DNA of 51,530 bases from Streptomyces sp. DH37 (GCF_029813835.1 NZ_JARVKV010000049.1:1-51530); one strand, 5' to 3'; positions 7,838 through 17,400 are shown, counted from the stretch's first letter. The notes: generated by a model not told the origin, from the letters alone. Numbers and translations: made by a program.

Positions 7838-9073
7838 ATGGAAGCCCTGCTGTTCCTCATCGCCACCGCCGCCGTCATCGGGCTGCTCATCGTGCCCGCG
7901 GTCCGCCGCCGCCGCGAACTGCGGGACTCCGGGGGACTCGCCGTCCGGGCCGCCGGCGATCCGGACCGCTACGGCCTCGTGCCGCCCGAGCGGCTCGACG
8001 TCCGGCTGCCCGGCCCCGACCGGGAGCTGATCGAGGCGCTGGAGGAGACCCAGCGGACCCAGGACTGGCGGCCCGTCGCCCGGCTGCTCGCGCTGACCGG
8101 CGACGAGTGGGAACTGCGCTGGCAGCGCGTGCAGTCGCTGGCGGGCGCGGCGGCCGTGGAGCTGGCGCGGTCGCGCACGGCGCCCGCGCCCGCGCAGGAG
8201 CCCGCGCCGGGAGCCGCGCGGGAGGCCGCACAGGAGCCCGCGCAGGAAGACGCCCCGGCGCGCGCCCACTCCCTCTCCAAGGACCGGCCGCAGGCCCCGG
8301 CCCCCTCCGCCGACGCGCGCTGGCTGCGGGACTGGCGCACCTCCTCCCCGCGCGACGCGGGCTGCGCGCAGGTGTACGCGCAGTTCCTGGTCTGGCAGGC
8401 GCTGGGCGACACCGGCTCGGCCGACCGGCGGATCATCCTGGAGGAGGCCCGCGAGATCGCCCGCGAGGCGATCCGGCTGGCCCCGGCCGACCCCACCGCG
8501 TACATCACCGAGCTGTTCGCCGCCCGCGCGCTGGGCGTGCGCCGCCCCGAGTTCGAGGCGCTGTGGGAGGAGGTGCGCAGGCGGGCCCCGCACCACATGG
8601 GCGCGCACCTGGTGGCGCTGCCGTACTGGTCCGCCCGGGGCCACGGTTCCAAGGAGGACGCCTACGCCTTCGCGCAGCGCGCGGCGGGCGAGGCCCCCGA
8701 GGGCAGCCTGCTCCCGGCCCTGCCGCTCTTCGCGGTCTACGACCACCTGCCGGAGGCCAACATGGTGCGCGGCCTCTACCAGAGCGCCGTCGTCGAGCAG
8801 GCGATCGCGGGCGCCCTGTACGCCCTGCACCACGCCCCCGCCGGCCACCCCGTCGCCCCGCACGTGCGCCACCTGCTGCTGTGCTTCCTGGTGCGCGCCG
8901 AGCGGTACGCGGAGGCCGTGGAACAGGTGCGGGCCGTCGATGGTTATGTCGGTGCGCTGCCCTGGGTCGACGGCGGCGACCCGGCGGCGGAGTACGCGGC
9001 GTACCGCGCCCTGGCGGTCGCCGGCTACGAGAGCCTGGGCGGCGGCGCGGCGCACACCCCGCCGGAGCGCTGA
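7838..9073 (+). CDS. Conserved membrane-anchored protein of unknown function
   Basis: A 411-residue protein with a single N-terminal membrane helix (about 3-20, LLFLIATAAVIGLLIVPAV) followed by RRRR, giving a cytoplasmic body. Residues about 110-145 are an Ala/Pro/Glu linker (AQEPAPGAAREAAQEPAQ) that looks recently expanded. The C-terminal half is helical and could be a TPR-like scaffold: DRRIILEEAREIAREAIRLAPADPTAY resembles a helical repeat. I recognise no catalytic motif. It diverges from metB with a very short spacer, so both genes must have compact promoters, and it runs into msrA 82 bases later. Confidence 0.75.
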   Translation: MEALLFLIATAAVIGLLIVPAVRRRRELRDSGGLAVRAAGDPDRYGLVPPERLDVRLPGPDRELIEALEETQRTQDWRPVARLLALTGDEWELRWQRVQSLAGAAAVELARSRTAPAPAQEPAPGAAREAAQEPAQEDAPARAHSLSKDRPQAPAPSADARWLRDWRTSSPRDAGCAQVYAQFLVWQALGDTGSADRRIILEEAREIAREAIRLAPADPTAYITELFAARALGVRRPEFEALWEEVRRRAPHHMGAHLVALPYWSARGHGSKEDAYAFAQRAAGEAPEGSLLPALPLFAVYDHLPEANMVRGLYQSAVVEQAIAGALYALHHAPAGHPVAPHVRHLLLCFLVRAERYAEAVEQVRAVDGYVGALPWVDGGDPAAEYAAYRALAVAGYESLGGGAAHTPPER

Positions 9074-9155
9074 GGCGTAAGGGGGACGCACCGGGCGGAC
9101 CCACCAGGCGGCACCGGGCCCACGAGGCCCGCCGAGGCCACGAGGAGAGTTGACC

Positions 9156-9851
9156 ATGCTGTTCGGCCACTTCAAGAAGTCCCTCCCCACCCCGGAGGAG
9201 GCCCTCAGGGGCCGCCCGGAGCGCCCCTACACCGTCCCGGAGACCCACACGGTCCTGGGCAACCCCCTGCTGGGCCCGTATCCGGAGGGCCTGGAGGTGG
9301 CCGACTTCGGCCTGGGCTGCTTCTGGGGCGCGGAGCGCAAGTTCTGGCAGACGGACGGGGTGTGGACCACCCTGGCGGGCTACCAGGGCGGCCACACCGA
9401 GAACCCGACGTACGAGGAGGTCTGCTCGGGCCTGACCGGGCACACCGAGGCCGTCCGCGTCGTCTTCGACCCGTCGAAGGTCGCCTACGAGGACCTGCTG
9501 AGGCTCTTCTGGGAGTCCCACGACCCCACCCAGGGCTTCCGCCAGGGCAACGACGTGGGCACCCAGTACCGCTCGGCGGTCTACACCCACTCCGCCGAGC
9601 AGGAGGCCGCGGCGAAGGCGTCGCGCGACGCGTACCAGCCGGTGCTGACCTCCTCCGGCTACGGCGAGATCACCACGGAGATCCTCCCGGCCGGCCCCTT
9701 CTACCCGGCGGAGGCGTACCACCAGCAGTACCTGGACAAGAACCCCGCCGGCTACTGCGGCATCGGCGGCACGGGCGTCAAGCTAAGTGCCCCGTCGGAG
9801 ACGAACTGGGGCCGCTCCTGCCCGACCGGCATCGCTCCGGCCGACGGCTGA
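9156..9851 (+). CDS. msrA: Peptide methionine sulfoxide reductase MsrA with element-derived C-terminus
   Basis: MsrA reduces the S-epimer of methionine sulfoxide in free and protein-bound methionine. The catalytic motif GCFWGAE is present with Cys55, and the resolving region GYCGIGGTG has Cys201. ATG 9156 is preceded by GAGGAG. The tail is abnormal: after GTGV (residue 208) a 12-residue stretch starting KLSAP precedes SCPTGIAPADG. The usual ending GTGVSCPVG continues instead at 25847, next to the recombinase gene. The element therefore replaced the last codons and supplied a substitute tail that keeps a Cys (222) shifted by 12 residues. Probably still active, since Cys55 and Cys201 are retained. 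Confidence 0.9.
   Translation: MLFGHFKKSLPTPEEALRGRPERPYTVPETHTVLGNPLLGPYPEGLEVADFGLGCFWGAERKFWQTDGVWTTLAGYQGGHTENPTYEEVCSGLTGHTEAVRVVFDPSKVAYEDLLRLFWESHDPTQGFRQGNDVGTQYRSAVYTHSAEQEAAAKASRDAYQPVLTSSGYGEITTEILPAGPFYPAEAYHQQYLDKNPAGYCGIGGTGVKLSAPSETNWGRSCPTGIAPADG
9768..9778 (+). other. attL: attL core in msrA
   Basis: The 11-bp GGCACGGGCGT is shared with 25847-25857. To the left is msrA coding sequence; to the right is element sequence that reads on as the substitute MsrA tail to the stop at 9851. The true crossover dinucleotide lies somewhere inside this core. Confidence 0.8.
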
Positions 9852-9974
9852 CCGACACGCCCTGTCCTCGTCGTGGCTGCTTCTCTCTGGGTACGGTCGG
9901 GCTGATGTCCGCTGCGTGCCGTCGTCTGCCTCGGCGGCGCGCGGCCAGTCACGACCTTGGGGAGTTGGTTCGGC

Positions 9975-10895
9975 ATGCCGTCCGACGCTGCACGGGAGTC
10001 GGAAGAGGGGTTCACGTCGGAGGGGGCCGCCCGGGTGATGGCTGCGGCCTGCCGGTCCGCCGGACTCGACAGCGACGGCGCGCGGTTGATCCGCTTCGGA
10101 GAGAACGCCCTCTTCCGGCTGGCGGCGCATCCGGTGATCGTGCGCATCGCGCGGTCCACCGACTACCTGCCCTCGGTGCGCAGAGAGGTGGCGGTCTCGC
10201 GCTGGCTGGCCGAGGAGGGCTTCCCGGCCGCGCGCACCGTGGACGACCTGGAACAGCCGGTGGTCGTCGCCGGCCGCCCGGTGACCTTCTGGCACCTGAT
10301 CGAGGAGGGCGACCGGAAACCCACCTACGGGGAGCTGGGCGGCCTGCTGCGGGACCTGCACGCGATGCGGCTCCCCGCCGGCCTGGAGCTGCCTGCCTAC
10401 GACGCCTTCGGCCGTACCGACCTGCGGGTCGAGAAGGCGGCGGGGATACCGGAGGACGACCGGGAGTTCCTGCGCAAGCGGGGCCGTGAGCTGCGCGACC
10501 GGCTGGCAGAGCTGCGCTTCGACTCCCCCAGGGGACCGGTCCACGGTGATGCCCACGTGCAGAACCTCATGGTGGACTCCGGCGGCCGGACGCTCCTGAT
10601 CGACTTCGAGAACTTCAGCCACGACCATCCGGAGTGGGACCTGATGGTCACCGCCACCGAGCACCACAGCCTGGGGTGGCAGACGGCGGAGCAGTACGCG
10701 GCGTTCGTCGGGGCGTACGGCCGGGACCTGCGGGACTGGGAAGGCTTTCCGGTCCTGCGTGGCATTCAAGAGTTCCAGATGACGACCTGGCTCATGCAGA
10801 ACATCGCCGAGGGACCTGCGGTGGCCGAGGAGTATGCACGGCGCATCGCGTCCCTGCGGGACGATGACGCGCCCCGGAACTGGCAGCCGGGCTGA
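9975..10895 (+). CDS. Aminoglycoside phosphotransferase/choline kinase-family protein
   Basis: A 306-residue kinase-like protein of the APH fold. The catalytic loop VHGDAHVQN (about 189-197) and the metal-binding LIDFENF (about 208-214, DFE for the usual DFG/DFE) are intact, so phosphotransfer is plausible. The hinge has FWHLIEEG. ATG 9975 has GGGGAG about 12 bases upstream; a TTG at 9957 would add six residues. The substrate cannot be read from sequence, as this fold covers antibiotics, choline, homoserine and others, so a resistance role is not claimed. It is the first cargo gene of the msrA element and ends 22 bp from the convergent regulator. Confidence 0.82.
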   Translation: MPSDAARESEEGFTSEGAARVMAAACRSAGLDSDGARLIRFGENALFRLAAHPVIVRIARSTDYLPSVRREVAVSRWLAEEGFPAARTVDDLEQPVVVAGRPVTFWHLIEEGDRKPTYGELGGLLRDLHAMRLPAGLELPAYDAFGRTDLRVEKAAGIPEDDREFLRKRGRELRDRLAELRFDSPRGPVHGDAHVQNLMVDSGGRTLLIDFENFSHDHPEWDLMVTATEHHSLGWQTAEQYAAFVGAYGRDLRDWEGFPVLRGIQEFQMTTWLMQNIAEGPAVAEEYARRIASLRDDDAPRNWQPG

Positions 10896-10917
10896 CCGGC
10901 CGACCGTCCTCGTCGCG

Positions 10918-12288
10918 CTACTCGTCGTCCAGCTCGGCCAGGGCGTCGCGCACCTGCTCGTTGAAGCGCTGGACGGCGGGGTTCTGGGCGTACGCGGACA
11001 CCTCGCGCTGGAAGTCGGTGACGTACCGCAGGAAGCGGGCCGACTGGAGCGCGTCCCCGTCCTCGACGGCCAGCGTCGCCGTGTCCACGGCTGCTTCCAG
11101 CTCGCCGTTGAGCAACTGGCTCTGGGCGAGCACCATCCGGCAGAACCCGAGTGTGCGGGCGTACTTCGGATCGGTGATGGCGACGGCGCGTTCGGCGAAG
11201 CGCACGGCCTCGGCGCCCTGGCCCAAATCGCGGAAGCAGTGGCAGAACTCCCCGTACAGCTCGGCCTCGTCCATGTAGGACAGCCAGTCGGGGTCGTTGG
11301 CGGTGTCGGCCCGCTCGAAGTACCGCTCGGCCTCGTTCATGGCGCGGGCCGCTGCCGTGCGGTCCTGCGCGGTGGACAAGGCACGGGCCTCGTGGGCGGC
11401 GAACAGGGCCATGGCGCGCGGTGTGGCCCGTCCCCGGCCGCCTTCGAGCGATGCGCGGGCGAGCTGGACGGCGCGGGGCGCCTGGCCGAGGTAGTTGGCC
11501 TGGTGGCTCATGTTGGTGAGGATGCGGGCGCCCATCATCCGGTCGTCGATGACCTGGGTGAGCCGCAAGGTGGCGATCATGTAGCGGTTGGCCAGGGTGT
11601 GGTTGCCGGTGTCGTACGCGGTCCACGCGAGAAGCTGCGCGATCTCCGTCGCGGCCTCGAAGAGGGCCTTGCCCACACGCTCGCTGTAGCTGGCGCCGAG
11701 CAGCGGGAGGACGTCCTCGCGGAAGTAGTGGCGCAGCGCCTTGTGTCCGTGTCCGCCCCCGAACTTGAAGTCGAGGTGCATGAACATCTCCGCGGCCGTC
11801 CGCATGGCGGCCACGTCCCGCATGCCGACACGGCGGGCGCCGGGGGCGTCGGCGGTGAGTCCGTCCGCTCGGGAGACCAGCCACGACAGGACGGCCGAGT
11901 TGACGTCGCCCTCGGGTAACAGGTCCGCGCCGGTTTGGGCGTCCTCGGGGCGGAACTGGGTGAGGGTGTCCAGGTGACCGAGCGCTTCGGACAGCGAGTG
12001 CGCGTAGCCGGCGTTCCCGGCGGGCGCGGCCGGTGCCATCTCGGTGAACCCGAGATCGGACGGCGTGATCCTCCGCCCCAGCTTCTCGCTCAGCGCTTCC
12101 GCCAGGAATGCGGCCGTCTGCGGCTGGATGCCGCCACCGTCCAACCAGCGCTGGACGGAAACGTGAGTGGTCCCGAGGTGGACGCCTCGCCGTGCGGCGA
12201 TGTCCCGTACTCGTCTGGCCAGTCCCTTGTTGGATGCTCCGGCCTCGGCCATGACGGCGACCAGTCGGTGATTCGGCTCCCTGCGCAT
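10918..12288 (-). CDS. Helix-turn-helix regulator with TPR-like C-terminal domain
   Basis: A 456-residue protein with an N-terminal helix-turn-helix (about 8-55, NKGLARRVRDIAARRGVHLGTTHVSVQRWLDG), then a long helical region of tetratricopeptide type that probably senses a peptide or partner protein. This architecture is common in Streptomyces developmental regulators (NsdA-like proteins are one example; the specific orthology is not claimed). ATG 12288 has GGGGAG just upstream. It diverges from the ATP-binding protein gene at 12508, and the region between carries a perfect palindrome plus a third half-site, so autoregulation and control of the divergent operon are likely. It is part of the element cargo. 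Confidence 0.82.
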   Translation of the reverse strand: MRREPNHRLVAVMAEAGASNKGLARRVRDIAARRGVHLGTTHVSVQRWLDGGGIQPQTAAFLAEALSEKLGRRITPSDLGFTEMAPAAPAGNAGYAHSLSEALGHLDTLTQFRPEDAQTGADLLPEGDVNSAVLSWLVSRADGLTADAPGARRVGMRDVAAMRTAAEMFMHLDFKFGGGHGHKALRHYFREDVLPLLGASYSERVGKALFEAATEIAQLLAWTAYDTGNHTLANRYMIATLRLTQVIDDRMMGARILTNMSHQANYLGQAPRAVQLARASLEGGRGRATPRAMALFAAHEARALSTAQDRTAAARAMNEAERYFERADTANDPDWLSYMDEAELYGEFCHCFRDLGQGAEAVRFAERAVAITDPKYARTLGFCRMVLAQSQLLNGELEAAVDTATLAVEDGDALQSARFLRYVTDFQREVSAYAQNPAVQRFNEQVRDALAELDDE

Positions 12289-12353
12289 GCTCCCCTGCCC
12301 TCCCGAGAAGGCGTCAGGCGGCCATCGTTACACGGGGATTGCTCCTGCGGTCA

Positions 12354-12394
12354 GGGGGTTCATTGGTGAACCCCCCGCCTCTCCGTGAACCCCC
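12354..12394. promoter_or_regulatory. Palindromic operator with an extra half-site
   Basis: GGGGGTTCA (12354-12362) and TGAACCCCC (12367-12375) form a perfect 9-bp inverted repeat around TTGG, and the half-site TGAACCCCC recurs at 12386-12394, 19 bp on, nearly two helical turns. It lies 66 bp before the regulator start and 114 bp before the divergent ATP-binding gene, the right place for an autoregulatory operator. Confidence 0.6.
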
Positions 12395-12507
12395 GGGCGT
12401 GCACATGGACCCCTCGGCGATCACTCCCACCTGCGTGAAACCCGCCTTTGACTGTTCTCACACGACGGCGGGGCGCCGCTCCCGCCGATGGGTCGAAGGG
12501 GTACGCC

Positions 12508-13053
12508 ATGGAGACGCGCGAAGCAGTACATGAGCCGTTCCTGCGGACGGCGGGCCGCACTCCCCTGGAGCCTGCGTCGCTGGCGGCGGCCGAGCGCTTC
12601 CGCGCGGTCATACTCGATGCGGAGTCGCCGGACACCGCGCACGTCGCGCGTCGTACGGCGGCCGAGGTGCTCGATGACTGGGAGCTGCGGCACCTGGCGG
12701 ACGACGTGACGCTGTGCGTCTCGGAACTGGTCGGCAACGCCGTGCACCACGCCACCCCGGACGGCTGGCAGGACGGGCTCGGCGGGGAGCGGCGCATCTC
12801 CGTCGCCTTCCGGGCCTGGCCGAAGTGGTTGTTCGTGGAGGTCTGCGACCAGGACTCCACCCCGCCGATGCTGCCGACCGGGGACCTCCCCGATCCGCTG
12901 GCCTCCGCCGTCCCGTCCGAGATGACGCTGCCGGACCACGGGCGCGGCCTGCTCATCGTGCAGAACCTCGCCGATGCGACCTGGTGGGCGCCTCGGGACA
13001 GCGGCGGCAAGAGCGTCTTCTGCCGCTTCGACCTGAGCGGCGGGGCCGGCTGA
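12508..13053 (+). CDS. GHKL ATP-binding protein, anti-sigma-factor-kinase-like
   Basis: A 181-residue protein with the HATPase_c_2 fold: N-box ELVGNAVHHA (about 72-81), and G-box LPDHGRGLLIV (about 137-147). It has no histidine phospho-acceptor domain, so it resembles RsbW/SpoIIAB-type protein kinases or the many standalone Streptomyces relatives. The start ATG 12508 has GAAGGGG nine bases upstream. It is divergent from the helix-turn-helix/TPR regulator and is followed by a run of tiny genes. Pairing of such an ATPase with a regulator and small proteins is a recurring Streptomyces arrangement; what it controls is unknown. No sigma factor is encoded nearby. Confidence 0.8.
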   Translation: METREAVHEPFLRTAGRTPLEPASLAAAERFRAVILDAESPDTAHVARRTAAEVLDDWELRHLADDVTLCVSELVGNAVHHATPDGWQDGLGGERRISVAFRAWPKWLFVEVCDQDSTPPMLPTGDLPDPLASAVPSEMTLPDHGRGLLIVQNLADATWWAPRDSGGKSVFCRFDLSGGAG

Positions 13054-13260
13054 TGACCGGCCCCTCACAGACTCCGCAGACGTCACAGGCAGCCGGACCC
13101 CGATGGGTGCTCATGGGTCCGGGTGGCGTCCTCGGAGACCGCCCGGAGACTGACTGGCCTTGCTCCGGCGCGGTGGGCGGCTTCCCGGTGGATGGGGTCC
13201 CCCGTCCCTCCTCGGGGAGCCGCCCGGCACGACACACAGCGAAGAGCGGAAGGGATACCG

Positions 13261-13458
13261 ATGCTGGCAGCGCTGGTACGTCGGGGCGACCTGGTCCGAG
13301 CACAGGGCCAGTGGCAGGAGGTCAAAGCAGTACGCAGACAGCCGTACGGCTCCTGCGGCCCGACCGTGACCTTCATTTTCAAGCGCGGTCCGGCCTTACG
13401 GCTCCGCACGGGCGCGAACGTGCCGGTGCGGCGGGCCGACCGGGAGACGCGCCGATGA
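13261..13458 (+). CDS. Small basic protein, unknown function
   Basis: A 65-residue protein from ATG 13261 with a good GGAAGGG site ten bases upstream. The sequence (AALVRRGDLVRAQGQWQEV...VTFIFKRGPALRL) has alternating hydrophobic residues suggesting a small beta-barrel, with a basic tail. Its last four bases overlap the start of the next gene (ATGA), so the two are coupled. No family was recognised with certainty. It follows the ATP-binding gene by 207 bp with no clear gene between. Confidence 0.6.
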   Translation: MLAALVRRGDLVRAQGQWQEVKAVRRQPYGSCGPTVTFIFKRGPALRLRTGANVPVRRADRETRR

Positions 13459-13697
13459 CCGTCCGCTCACGGATGCGGTTCGTGCACTGGTCCCTGAGTA
13501 TCGACCTGGACAACGGCACCCCGGCCTACGAAGCGGCGTGCACGACGTGTGACGCCACCTCGGGGCCGTCCGCCGACAAGCGAACCTCTGAGCTGTGGTG
13601 CCTGCGCCACGCGGGCCGCACCGGTCACACAGGCTTCCGGGCCACCATCACGAGCCGCTTCCGCGCCACACCGCTGGAAGGTCCTCGGCCGCCCTGA
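13455..13697 (+). CDS. Small zinc-ribbon-like protein (DUF7848-like)
   Basis: An 80-residue protein starting in the stop of the previous gene. It has a CTTCD pair near residue 30 followed by WCLRHAGRTGHTGFR near 50, so Cys, Cys, Cys and His are spaced as in a small metal-binding domain. The pattern is typical of small Streptomyces proteins encoded beside helix-turn-helix regulator and ATP-binding gene pairs; I recall it as DUF7848 but could not check. Function unknown. It is the last gene before a strong hairpin terminator at 13733. Confidence 0.65.
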   Translation: MTVRSRMRFVHWSLSIDLDNGTPAYEAACTTCDATSGPSADKRTSELWCLRHAGRTGHTGFRATITSRFRATPLEGPRPP

Positions 13698-13732
13698 GTC
13701 GGGACGGAACCGCACCACCACAGACGACACAA

Positions 13733-13775
13733 CCGGGCCACCCCCTCAACCCTGGCAGGCGCTGGGGTGGCCCGG
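13733..13775 (+). terminator. Hairpin terminator
   Basis: A perfect 12-bp inverted repeat, CCGGGCCACCCC (13733-13744) with its complement (13764-13775) and a 19-base loop, lies 36 bp after the preceding stop and ends the small-gene operon. Confidence 0.65.
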
Positions 13776-13892
13776 CGGAGATCCCGGAGGACCCCGGTGC
13801 CGATGGTACCGGGGCACTTCGGCGTGCCCTCGACCAACTCGGCCTCGAAGCAGCGCAGTTCAGGCGACCACCTGGGAGAGGGGCACGGGCCG

Positions 13893-14153
13893 ATGCACGA
13901 CCCGGAGGAGACAGGTTTCACAAGCGACGGGCTCGACCTCGACGCAGCGCTGTGGGTCCGCGGCGTCGACTACCTGTCGGGCTGGCGGGAAGCGACGGAC
14001 GCCGCGCGGGAACTGGCCGATGCGCTGGAAGCTGCGGGCGTGGAAGCAGCCGACATACAGCTTCGAGCGGACACAGACCCGGACGGCTCCGGAGCCGTCA
14101 CCCTGAAATGCTCCCCCGAGGTCGCACGGAAGGTAGCCAGGCTGGTGGGATAG
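13893..14153 (+). CDS. Small acidic protein, unknown function
   Basis: An 86-residue protein starting at ATG 13893 after a GAGAGGGG site. The sequence is acidic and helical (WREATDAARELADALEAAGVEAADIQLRADTD), ending in a short strand and KVARLVG. I recognise no family. An in-frame extension upstream lacks a ribosome site and is Arg/Ser-rich, so the short form is preferred. It stands alone between a terminator and the regulatory region of the restriction enzyme gene, still within the element. Confidence 0.55.
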   Translation: MHDPEETGFTSDGLDLDAALWVRGVDYLSGWREATDAARELADALEAAGVEAADIQLRADTDPDGSGAVTLKCSPEVARKVARLVG

Positions 14154-14465
14154 CGGGGGTGCTGCCTCCGCTGATGTGCTGCACCGCCCACTGATCACCG
14201 CTTTACAAGTTCGATCACCGAGCTGCGTGGCCTGCTCGGCTCTCTCGCCTCTGGAGGCTCTTGATCCTCCTGCGGCTGTCTCGATCCACGGCCGTCCGGG
14301 GGCGTTGATGTCAACTGGTGATGTCAGTCAGGCAGACATCAATCAGGCAAAAGAAGCGGCTGCACGACCTGAGAGGGGAGCTTCCCAAACAACCTGACGC
14401 ATGGTCATATACCCATATAGCGACGGGTGTTAAGATCGCACCTCTGGGTGATCTTGGGGGGAAGC
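14154..14465 (+). promoter_or_regulatory. Leader region of the type ISP enzyme with repeated TGATGTCA motifs
   Basis: This 312-bp AT-richer spacer precedes the restriction-methylase gene. TTGATGTC (14305-14312), TGATGTCA (14319-14326) and the inverted GACATCAA (14335-14342) form a cluster of direct and inverted repeats that looks like an operator. A TAAGAT (14431-14436) could be a -10 element. An open frame encoding about 30 residues starts at 14309 but has no other support. Confidence 0.4.
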
Positions 14466-17400
14466 GTGCCTGACGGTTTGTACGACTGGCTTCTCGAAGC
14501 CGTGTCGGAGTTCGGCCGGTCATGCAAGATGAAGCTCGCTGGCGGGGGCGGTCCCGAGGCTGCGATACGCAGCCCCCTAGAAGCACTCCTCAAGGCTGTA
14601 GGGGATCACCACTCTCTCCACGAAGTGACCTGGCACGACGAGGTGTCGATCCCCGAGCTCGGAGTGCGCCCGGACTACGCCCTCCAAGTCAACGGACTTG
14701 TGACCGGCTACATCGAGGTTAAAAAACCAGGCCTCAGCATCGACCCCGAGGGCTTCACCGGACGCAACAAAGCGCAGTGGGAACGACTCCGTGACCTGCC
14801 CAACCTGCTTTACACCAATGGCACCGAATGGCGTCTGTTCCATCACGGAGACCAGCTCGGCGAAACCGTCCGGTTTACCGGCGCCCTGAGGAGTGCAGGG
14901 GAGCGACTCGAACCCACCGACCCAGCGGCGTTCGACGCGCTTATGCGGACATTCCTGCTCTGGTCTCCTCCCCCCATACGCCAAGTTTCCCGACTCGTAC
15001 AGCACATCGCTCCGCTCTGCCGCCTACTGCGTGCCGCTGTTCTGGAACAGTTGGCTGCCGAGGCGAAATCCTCCGCAGCCGAAGACGACGTACGCGCCCG
15101 GCCGTTCTCCGGACTCAAGAGCGACTGGCGCAAACTGCTGTTCCCCTCCGCGGACGACGCGACGTTCGCGGACGGCTACGCACAAGCCGTGACCTTCGCC
15201 TTGTTGCTGGCCCACACCGAGGACATTCCCCTCACCGAGAGCAGCCTTCACGAGATCGGCCGCAGGCTGGACGCCGACCACGCTCTCATGGGCAAAGCCC
15301 TTCAGTTGCTCACCGACAACATCAACGAACGCTTCGAGGTGACCCTAAACCTGTTGACGCGCACCGTCAGTTGCGTTGACTGGCCGGCCATCCGTCGAGG
15401 CAACCGAGACGCGTACCTGCATCTGTACGAAAACTTTCTCACCGTATACGACGGCAAGCTGCGCCAGAAAAGCGGCTCGTACTACACACCTCGTGAGGTG
15501 GTGGAGGAGATGGTCCGCCTCACCGAGGAAGTACTGCGCACTCGGCTCGGCAAAACGCAGGGTTACGCCGAGGACAGTGTGCGGATCGTCGACCCGGCCA
15601 TGGGGACAGGGACTTTTCTTCACACAATCATCGAGAGAGTCGCTGCACAATCTTCCGAGCGACATGGCCCCGCTATGGCACGAGATGCCATCGGCCAGCT
15701 TGCGCGGCGTCTGTATGGTTTCGAGCTACAGATGGGGCCCTTTGCTGTCGCCGAAATGCGTGCATCCGACCTTTTGAAGCGCCACCAGACGCCACTACCC
15801 GAGGGTGGACTCAACCTTTTCGTCACAGACACACTGGACAACCCTTTCGTGGAGGAGCAGGAGTTGGCCTCCACCTATGGCGTCCTCTCCGCCTCACGAA
15901 AGCGCGCAAACAGGGTGAAGGGGAAGATCCCTGTCACCGTGGTGATCGGAAACCCGCCGTATGACGACAAGGCAGAGAACCGTGGTGGATGGATAGAAAA
16001 ACGCCCCAAAGGACAGGAGCCACCCCTACTCGACACCTTCCGATACCCGGGCAATGGCCGGTACGAGCACGTACTCAAGAACATGTACGTGTACTTCTGG
16101 CGTTGGGCAACATGGAAGGTTTTCGATGCTCACGAAACCGATCAACACGGAGTAATCTGCTTCATTACTCCATCTGGCTTCGCCACCGGTCCCGGCGGAC
16201 GGGGCATGCGCGATTACTTGCGGCGTACCTGCGACGAGGGCTGGATCATCAACCTCTCCCCCGAGGGACAGCGCGCGGACGTGAGCACCCGCATCTTCCC
16301 GAAAGTGGCCCAGCCCTTGGCTATCTGCATCTTTGTACGCCGGGCCGACGCGCACCCTGAACGTCCTGCTCGTATCCACTACCGGACTGTCGCGGGCAAG
16401 CGCGCAGAAAAGTTCCAACAGCTTAAAGAAATCCGGTTGGATGATGGCGGATGGCGCGAGGCGCACCACGAGAATGTATGCCCGTTCACCCCTGTCACGC
16501 AGTCCGGCTGGGATGACTTCCCCGCCCTGAACGACCTCTTCCCTTGGAGCAGCCTAGGAGTAACATCGAACCGATCCTGGGTGAGTTCCCCCTCAGCCGA
16601 GACCCTGCGTCGTCGCTGGGCCCGACTGATCCGCGAAGACGATCCGGTCGAGAAGGCTGAACTTTTCAAAGTGACTGATGGCCGCACTCTCGACCGGAAG
16701 AGGGACCCGCTTCCGGGAAGGCCAGCCCATCAGCTCCCGATCGGGGAGGAGACCTCCACCGTTCCCGGTCTGCTCCGCGTCGCTCTGCGCAGTTTCGACC
16801 GACAGTGGCTAATCGCCGACAACCGCGTCCTCGACCGTCCGCGCCCCGACCTGTGGGCGGCGCTCCGGGAGGGGCAGCTTTTCCTAAATCAGCAGTCCTC
16901 GCATGAAATCGATTCTGGCCCTGCGGTAGTGGCAACCGCCCTGATCCCCGATACCCACCATTTCAACGGGCGAGGCGGCAGGATCATGCCGATCCTGCAC
17001 CCCGATGGTTCCGCCAACGTCCCCGCCGGCCTGCTGGTGCATCTTGCCCACGAACTCGGCTTGAAGCAGGTCACCGTCCAGGACCTGGCGGCCTATACGA
17101 TTGCCGTAGCTGGGCACACGGTCTTCACCGAGCAGTTCACCGAAGAACTTCTTACCCCCGGCGTACGACTGCCGATCACCCGAAACCGGGAGACTTGGCA
17201 AAAGGCTGTCAGAATCGGCGCCGAGGTGCTATGGGCCTCTACCTACGGCGAATGCTGCCCGGATCCGGGAAATGCCCGCCCCGCCAAGGACGTCACTTTC
17301 CCTCAGGGGGACCGACGTCAGATTCGATATCTTACTCACATTGGCGCAGGAGTCCCGGAAAAGATTCGATACGACTCCAAGACACAAACGCTGCATGTCG

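Noticed and set aside
9975..10895. Aminoglycoside-resistance gene
   Set aside because: The catalytic motifs show only the broad APH/choline-kinase fold; nothing identifies an antibiotic substrate.
13053..13260. A gene starting at the ATG overlapping the stop of the ATP-binding gene
   Set aside because: The overlap is attractive, but the frame is Pro/Ser/Gly-rich and runs through two better-supported genes; no ribosome site or motif supports it.
14309..14397. A 29-residue leader peptide before the restriction gene
   Set aside because: It starts inside the repeat cluster with only a poly-G stretch upstream and has no recognisable sequence; kept as a note in the leader entry.
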